Assembly (NCBI GenBank): GCA_900547585.1 | Contig: URHD01000041.1 | Span: 1-18,354 of the forward strand | DNA length: 18,354 bases | Direction of reading: 5' to 3' | Source of the DNA: an uncultured bacterium | GTDB taxonomy: Bacteria; Cyanobacteriota; Vampirovibrionia; Gastranaerophilales; Gastranaerophilaceae | Shown here: in pieces, positions 14,362 through 18,354 of the stretch | How the letters are laid out: every line of letters starts with the position of its first letter | Numbering within the stretch: position 1 is the first letter of the stretch | Translations under genes and position numbers: made by a program | The notes under the pieces: model-generated | The model's input: only the letters and a program-made list of their open reading frames with translations | Databases searched by the model: none | Told to the model about the DNA's origin: nothing

Positions 14362-14748
14362 TTATTTTAGATTTCCGGATAGAATACAGTCTTCGCTATA
14401 GTGAAAAAGTTTTATTAATTTTCCGCTCATATTGAAAACTTCGATTTTTCCTACATTTCCCTTTGTCGCTTCTTTGTTATAGGCGGGTTGTCCGTTAGGA
14501 TAGAAGATTGTGCGCTGTTCAATATTATTATTTTTATATCTTTCTTTGGATTTTGGCTCAAATCTGTCATTGAAATGAGTAACGTATTTTATTTGCTCAC
14601 CTGTATCCAGTCTAAAACGGTATGAAATTTTGTCAGGTGCAACCTCTACGTCATTCGGTCTAAGGGCTCTTTTGTGTGCAGTGTTGAGTTCTTGTTGGTA
14701 TGTTGTTGCTTCAAAAGCCTTTTTAAAAGAGAGTGAGTTTATTCGCAT
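14362..14748 (-). CDS. Small protein of unknown function, MORN-like strands
   Basis: No family is recognised with confidence. The 128 residues start MRINSLSFKKAFEATTYQQE, with no signal peptide or membrane helix. The C-terminal two thirds read as short beta-hairpins such as YRFRLDTGEQIKYVTHFN, RTIFYPNGQPAYNKE and KIEVFNMSGKLIKLFHYSED. The pattern recalls MORN-2-type strand repeats (weak inference). AAGGAG five to six bases before the ATG fixes the start. It leads a two-gene unit with the 102-residue protein. A 12-base element 48 bases upstream of its ATG recurs at the same distance upstream of the proline-rich protein gene at 18028. Confidence 0.65.
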   Translation of the reverse strand: MRINSLSFKKAFEATTYQQELNTAHKRALRPNDVEVAPDKISYRFRLDTGEQIKYVTHFNDRFEPKSKERYKNNNIEQRTIFYPNGQPAYNKEATKGNVGKIEVFNMSGKLIKLFHYSEDCILSGNLK

Positions 14749-14795
14749 ATCTTCTCCTTAATTAATGTTGGTATTTTAAATTTCAAAAATATTCA

Positions 14796-14807
14796 TTTTT
14801 GATAATT
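14796..14807 (-). promoter_or_regulatory. AATTATCAAAAA element upstream of the small-protein pair
   Basis: Read on the minus strand this 12-mer ends 48 bases before the ATG at 14748. The identical 12-mer ends 49 bases before the ATG at 18028. It may be a -35-region or regulator site; its AT-richness makes chance possible. Confidence 0.35.
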
Positions 14808-14853
14808 TTTTTCTAAAAATATACATAATGTAACAATTAGATTTTTGTTTGCC

Positions 14854-14881
14854 TTGAAAAATTACATTTTAATGTTATTAT
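14854..14881 (+). promoter_or_regulatory. Promoter for rimP-nusA
   Basis: TTGAAA (14854-14859), a 16-base spacer and TATTAT (14876-14881) are present, and the TGT just before the -10 box makes it an extended -10. Transcription should begin near 14888, about ten bases before a strong hairpin. Confidence 0.6.
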
Positions 14882-14896
14882 GATTAATGTAGTTAG

Positions 14897-14926
14897 AAAG
14901 AAACGGCGTTCCCGTTTCTTTTTTTT
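14897..14926 (+). terminator. Leader terminator (candidate attenuator) before rimP
   Basis: AAAGAAACGG (14897-14906) pairs perfectly with CCGTTTCTTT (14912-14921) around a 5-base loop and runs into eight T. It lies after the predicted rimP promoter and ends 13 bases before the rimP ATG. No plus-strand gene lies upstream for it to terminate, since the neighbour is divergent, so attenuation of rimP-nusA is the likely role. Confidence 0.75.
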
Positions 14927-14939
14927 ATAGAGTATTGAT

Positions 14940-15422
14940 ATGGAAAACAAACACGTCAACAAATTTGATATTCTTGAGAAAATTAAACCGCTCGTGGAAA
15001 ACACAGCCATGCGTTTTAACCTTATTCCTATTGAAATTGATTTTTCAAAAGAATCGGGAAAGTGGTTTTTGCGGATATTTCTTTTTTCTCATGAACATGA
15101 TGTTACCCTTGATGATTGCGAAAAGGTTTCGCGCAGTTTGAGCGATTTTCTTGATGAGCTCATTCCTGTTAAGTATTACCTTGAGGTGAGTTCGCCCGGT
15201 CTGGACAGAAAACTCAAATCCGACCGCGAATTCGTACTTTTTCAGGGTAAAAAAATAAATTTGAAGCTAAAACGCCCGCTCGACGGCGGTGATGTTAAGC
15301 ATTTTGTCTGCCGTATTGTTGATTTTGACGAGACAACCGGCTTGACTGTGGAAACTGAAGACGGAATTACGCTTTTGATTCCAAAAGACAACATTTTAAG
15401 AGCACAATTGGAAATAGAATAA
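14940..15422 (+). CDS. rimP: Ribosome maturation factor RimP
   Basis: RimP assists late 30S assembly, helping 16S pseudoknot formation and binding of S12/S19-group proteins. The 160 residues have the N-terminal alpha/beta domain and the signature LEVSSPGLDRKL (about 81-92), then an SH3-like C-terminal barrel ending in IPKDNILRAQLEIE. Length is normal. The ribosome site is weak (AGAG, eight bases before the ATG), and the T tract of the leader terminator ends only 13 bases upstream. It is followed ten bases later by nusA, the usual pairing across bacteria. Confidence 0.94.
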   Translation: MENKHVNKFDILEKIKPLVENTAMRFNLIPIEIDFSKESGKWFLRIFLFSHEHDVTLDDCEKVSRSLSDFLDELIPVKYYLEVSSPGLDRKLKSDREFVLFQGKKINLKLKRPLDGGDVKHFVCRIVDFDETTGLTVETEDGITLLIPKDNILRAQLEIE

Positions 15423-15432
15423 GGAGTAAAAA

Positions 15433-16677
15433 ATGATTAAAATCGGAACAGCTCTTTTTGAAGCAACAGAGCAGCTGGAAAGAGAAAAAGGAATCTCGAA
15501 AGAGGTTATTATTGATTCTTTGTGCGACGCTCTCGTAGCCGCTTACAAAAAACATATTAAAGTTAAAGAAGCTCCGAACGTTGAAGCGATTTTGGATGAA
15601 ACAACCGGCGAAATTGGCGTTTTCAGAACAAAACTCGTTGTTGAAAACGTTGAAGATGAAAATCTTGAAATTTCGCTCGAAGACGCAAAAGAAATCGACG
15701 ACGAAGTAGAACTTGAAGACGAAGTTAAAATCGAAGTAACTCCCGAAAACTTCGGCAGAATCGCAGCGCAGGCAGCAAAACAGGTTATTACGCAGAGAAT
15801 CAGAGAAGCCGAAAGAAACCTTGTTCTTGCTGAATTTATGGATAAAAAAGGCACTTTGACAACCGGAATTATCCAAAGAGTTGAAAATCGCAATGTTTTT
15901 GTAAATATCGGAAAAACTGACGCAATTTTGCCTTTCAGAGAACAAATCCCCGGCGAATATTACAAACCCGGCAACAGAATCAGAGTTTTTGTTCTTAACG
16001 TTAAGGAAACTAACCGCATGCCGCAGGTTATTGTTTCTCACGCACATTCTGAAATCGTCAGAGAGCTGTTTGAGCTTGAGGTTCCGGAAATTGAAGACGG
16101 AATCGTCGAAATTAAGTCAATTGCACGTGAAGCTGGCTTCAGAACCAAGCTCGCCGTTCACAGCAATGATCCCGAAATCGACTCCGTAGGCGCCTGCATC
16201 GGGCCCAGAGGCTCCAGAATCCAGACTATTGTCGGTGAACTGAAAAACGAAAAAATTGACATCGTCAGATGGTCGGAAGATCCTGTTGAATACATCGTAA
16301 ACGCTCTTTCTCCGGCAAGAATCATTTCTGTTGACATCCTTGCTGATGATGAAAACGCTCACGAAGCGCTTGTTGTTGTTCCTGATGACCAGCTGAGCCT
16401 CGCTATCGGCCGCGAAGGTCAAAACGTAAGACTTGCTCACAAGCTCACCAACTGGAAAATCGACATCAAGAGCGCATCTCAGGCAGAACAGGCAGAAGCT
16501 GCAAGAAACTACGAAGAACCCGCTGAACAGCCTCCTGTTGAAGAAGAAATCGACCTTCCGCAGGAAGATGAAGCTGATGAAGACAACAAAATCGAGGAAG
16601 AATACGGAATCGACGAAGAAGACGTTATCAACGAAATTCCAGAATCCGAAACCGGCGAATCTTCCGACGAAGAATAG
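15433..16677 (+). CDS. nusA: Transcription termination/antitermination factor NusA
   Basis: NusA binds RNA polymerase, promotes pausing and hairpin-dependent termination, and joins antitermination complexes. The 414 residues run: polymerase-binding N-terminal domain (about 1-130), S1 domain (about 138-202), KH1 with IGPRG (256-260) and KH2 with IGREG (325-329). A ~55-residue acidic tail (about 361-414), very rich in Glu and Asp, replaces the repeat domains of E. coli NusA. AAGGAG before the ATG gives a strong ribosome site. It is the last gene of its unit: a strong terminator follows, and the usual ylxR and infB do not. With a terminator in the leader of its own operon, it is a natural candidate for autoregulation (inference). 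Confidence 0.96.
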   Translation: MIKIGTALFEATEQLEREKGISKEVIIDSLCDALVAAYKKHIKVKEAPNVEAILDETTGEIGVFRTKLVVENVEDENLEISLEDAKEIDDEVELEDEVKIEVTPENFGRIAAQAAKQVITQRIREAERNLVLAEFMDKKGTLTTGIIQRVENRNVFVNIGKTDAILPFREQIPGEYYKPGNRIRVFVLNVKETNRMPQVIVSHAHSEIVRELFELEVPEIEDGIVEIKSIAREAGFRTKLAVHSNDPEIDSVGACIGPRGSRIQTIVGELKNEKIDIVRWSEDPVEYIVNALSPARIISVDILADDENAHEALVVVPDDQLSLAIGREGQNVRLAHKLTNWKIDIKSASQAEQAEAARNYEEPAEQPPVEEEIDLPQEDEADEDNKIEEEYGIDEEDVINEIPESETGESSDEE

Positions 16678-16691
16678 CAAAATCTAACAAT

Positions 16692-16726
16692 AAAAAGCGC
16701 CCTGTGATTTGCGGGGCGCTTTTTTT
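16692..16726. terminator. Terminator after nusA, usable from both sides
   Basis: AGCGCCC (16696-16702) pairs with GGGCGCT (16714-16720), flanked by A4 and T6 that extend the stem. Seven T (16720-16726) follow on the plus strand. On the minus strand five T are available for the converging gene ending at 16787. Confidence 0.9.
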
Positions 16727-16786
16727 GTAAAAATGTAACAAGATTAAATCATCTACATTTTAATGTTTAAAGTTTGGTCAGGCCAC

Positions 16787-18028
16787 TTAAAAAACTCGAC
16801 CTGATGAGGGCAAATTCATTGCTGCCTCCTGTTTTTGAGCTGCATAAGCTAATCTGTCGGCTTGTTTTGCTGTCATTGACGGGAGATAGCCTTTTACCGC
16901 ATTCGGTGCTTTTACCTGCGTATTGATTTTGAAAACACCGTTAGGATTAGCGATTCTGTCGAGGCTTCTCAATTGACCTGTTGATGCGATTTCTGCATAA
17001 AGCTTTTGCTGCTCGGCTACCGGCAGATTTGCAAAATATTTGCCAAAATCATCAATTACTTCGGGCTGAACCGGCTTAACCGGTGTTTGAAGCTTACCAG
17101 TTTTTGTAAAAGGTGCGATTAACGATTCTTTGTTGCCTTTTGCAATGTTTTCTGCGATTTCCTGTGCAATTGCTTCTTCAGCGCTCAACGGTTTTACCGG
17201 TTTAACGAACGGCTGGGAAGTCTTTCCTGTTTTTGCGTAAGCTGTATAGGGTGCAATCAACGATTTTTGTTCGCCAAACTTAGCCAAATCTTCCGCAACC
17301 TGCTGAGCAACCGCATTTTCATAACTTACCGGAGGAACCGGCTTAACAAAAGGCTGAGATGTTCTTCCTGTTTGTGCATAAGTTGTATATGGGCTAATCA
17401 AGCCACTATTTGTTATTGTTCCTGAGTTTATAACTGCCGGCGTCGGCGCAGGAACCGGGGTTGGCGCAGGCGTCGGAGCCGGAGATGGAGCCGGTGTTGG
17501 GGTGGGGGTTGGTGCCGGAGTGGGCGTTGGCGCTGGTGTTGGTGCCGGCGTTGGTGTTGGCGCAGGCGTGGGTGTCGGAGCTGGTGTTGGCGCCGGTGTG
17601 GGATGAGGCGTTGGAGCCGGTGAGGGAGAGGGAGTTGGTGCCGGTGCTGGAGTCGGATTAGACCCGGGTTTAACCTTTTTGAGCCCTTTGAACTTTTTAG
17701 CTGCAATAGCCAGCGCAATTGTTCCGAGAGCAGTTCCTAGAATGCCCAAAACCGTCGGAACATTGTCATCTTTAATATGTTTGGCAATCGGTCTGCCATA
17801 ATAGTTGCTTCTGCGTTCGTCTTTGGCAATTACGCCGTCAACAGTTCTTTGATTCATCAAAGGGTCAACAACCATTGCAGGCATTCCATAGCTTCCGGCA
17901 TAGCCGTAAGCTGAACCGGCGCCATATCTGCCGCCGGGATACCCTCCTGCGTTGTAGTTAGCATTTGTGATGCCTATTGGGGACATAATGCTTTCAAAAC
18001 GTGTTGCGTAATTGTCATAACCTAACAT
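16787..18028 (-). CDS. Single-pass protein with Pro/Thr/Ala linker and C-terminal repeats
   Basis: No family is recognised. The 413 residues have a Gly/Tyr-rich N-terminus (about 26-49) without a signal peptide, and one membrane helix (TVLGILGTALGTIALAIAA, 92-110) followed by the basic KKFKGLKK. A 79-residue linker of Pro alternating with Thr, Ala or Ser spans 121-199. Two ~46-residue repeats (210-255, 256-301) and a partial third follow, sharing SLIAPYTxYAKTGKTSQPFVKPV and an A-Q-E-I-A-E helix. The end (about 328-413) is helical. The rigid linker would let the C-terminus reach across a compartment, much as TonB does. Topology is ambiguous, because basic residues lie on both sides of the helix. 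GGAG seven bases before the ATG fixes the start. It converges on nusA. Confidence 0.75.
   Translation of the reverse strand: MLGYDNYATRFESIMSPIGITNANYNAGGYPGGRYGAGSAYGYAGSYGMPAMVVDPLMNQRTVDGVIAKDERRSNYYGRPIAKHIKDDNVPTVLGILGTALGTIALAIAAKKFKGLKKVKPGSNPTPAPAPTPSPSPAPTPHPTPAPTPAPTPTPAPTPTPAPTPAPTPTPAPTPTPTPAPSPAPTPAPTPVPAPTPAVINSGTITNSGLISPYTTYAQTGRTSQPFVKPVPPVSYENAVAQQVAEDLAKFGEQKSLIAPYTAYAKTGKTSQPFVKPVKPLSAEEAIAQEIAENIAKGNKESLIAPFTKTGKLQTPVKPVQPEVIDDFGKYFANLPVAEQQKLYAEIASTGQLRSLDRIANPNGVFKINTQVKAPNAVKGYLPSMTAKQADRLAYAAQKQEAAMNLPSSGRVF
17432..17668 (-). repeat. Low-complexity PTPA-type repeat in coding DNA
   Basis: About 79 codons of Pro alternating with Thr, Ala or Ser, built from 6-bp dipeptide units with many synonymous changes. 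Gain or loss of whole units would keep the frame, so the linker length could vary between strains. Long frames on the plus strand here are its shadows. Confidence 0.85.
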
Positions 18029-18354
18029 AACTAAACTCCAATTTATAACTAACCTTATTTTTATAAAAACATTTTGTTTTTGATAATTGCTAAAATAATG
18101 AAACTCTGTTAAGAAATATTAAGTGTATATAATTCACTTTTTGCCCCGTTTTTGGCTAAAATCCCCCTGCTAATGTGATTTTAAAGATTAAATTTTTTTA
18201 AAAAGACTGTTATTTTTAATGTCAGCAAGTAAAATAGATATAAGATAGCGATATTGCATATTAATTTGTCCGAGAAAAGTTCGTGAAAAGGAACGAAGCG
18301 ACGTGAACGAACTTTTTGAGTGACGATTAGAAAAGGTGAGCCTTGGGCGGTTCG
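18029..18354. other. Non-coding end region with inverted repeats
   Basis: I see no convincing gene in these 326 bases. The first ~100 bases are an AT-rich upstream region of the minus-strand gene and include AATTATCAAAAA (minus strand, 18088-18077). The middle is AT-rich with no signal I can name. The last ~85 bases are richer in G and carry an inverted repeat. AAAAGG near the end could be a ribosome site for a gene starting at or beyond the window edge, but this is not testable here. Confidence 0.6.
18275..18316. repeat. 10-bp inverted repeat near the window end
   Basis: AAAAGTTCGT (18275-18284) is the exact reverse complement of ACGAACTTTT (18307-18316). The 22-base loop contains GAACGAAGCGACG-type sequence typical of dispersed intergenic repeats. 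One more T follows, so it could act as a terminator in either direction, or be part of a repeat family. Confidence 0.55.

Noticed and set aside
15367..16680. Minus-strand frames of 226, 116 and 187 codons opposite rimP and nusA
   Set aside because: They are shadows of the Glu/Asp/Lys-rich NusA codons, giving Phe/Val/Ser-rich translations with no family features.
17428..17718. Other-frame readings of the Pro/Thr linker on both strands, rich in Arg/His or Glu/Val/Leu
   Set aside because: These are alternative frames of a simple repeat. The PTPA frame continues into well-structured flanking protein sequence.
1..18354. tRNA, rRNA, insertion sequence or prophage genes
   Set aside because: I found no tRNA-like cloverleaf, rRNA core sequence, transposase, integrase or phage structural gene on either strand.

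Overview
The window looks like chromosome of a Gram-negative, fermentative or host-associated bacterium with moderately AT-rich DNA. My best guess is a gut Melainabacteria/Gastranaerophilales-type member of the Cyanobacteriota. The support is a YvcK with an N-terminal two-helix membrane anchor, an autotransporter that implies an outer membrane, and AT-rich genes with clear GGAG-type ribosome sites. The phylum call is inference; no rRNA gene is present to settle it.

Region 1 (1-3903) is the 3' 1300 codons of a large autotransporter, cut at its 5' end by the window edge. It has a signal peptide, nine ~31-residue Pmp-like repeats, a long Asn/Ser/Thr-rich beta-helix passenger and a C-terminal beta-barrel. 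Base composition changes abruptly near position 1200, inside the repeat array. A repeat-rich non-coding stretch follows (3904-4227). Region 2 (4228-7653) holds a sugar-type ABC solute-binding protein overlapped by an M14 murein-peptide-amidase-like enzyme. A secreted GH13 amylase-family protein faces them, and its 3' end overlaps that of the M14 gene.

Region 3 (7690-9155) is translation housekeeping: a short hibernation factor (hpf), rplU with a structured leader, and rpmA. hpf and the amylase gene are divergent and appear to share one palindromic -35 box. Region 4 (9158-13950, minus strand) is a tight cluster: divergent PxpA/LamB-YcsF homologue, yvcK, panB, panC and a membrane protein whose cytoplasmic part resembles a degenerate class III nucleotide cyclase. 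It combines pantothenate (CoA precursor) synthesis with a central-metabolism/cell-wall regulator.

Region 5 (14019-14748, minus strand) has two small unrecognised proteins. Region 6 (14854-16726) is rimP-nusA with a promoter and, between promoter and rimP, a strong intrinsic terminator that looks like an attenuator. The operon stops after nusA without the usual ylxR/infB. Region 7 (16787-18028, minus strand) is a one-helix protein with a 79-residue Pro/Thr/Ala linker and C-terminal repeats. The last 326 bases hold no convincing gene but carry a large inverted repeat.

The best candidates for new biology are the rimP-nusA leader terminator, the cyclase-like membrane protein coupled to panC, the mosaic Pmp-like autotransporter, the shared-minus-35 divergent promoter, and the repeat-bearing proline-rich protein with an upstream element shared with the small-protein pair.
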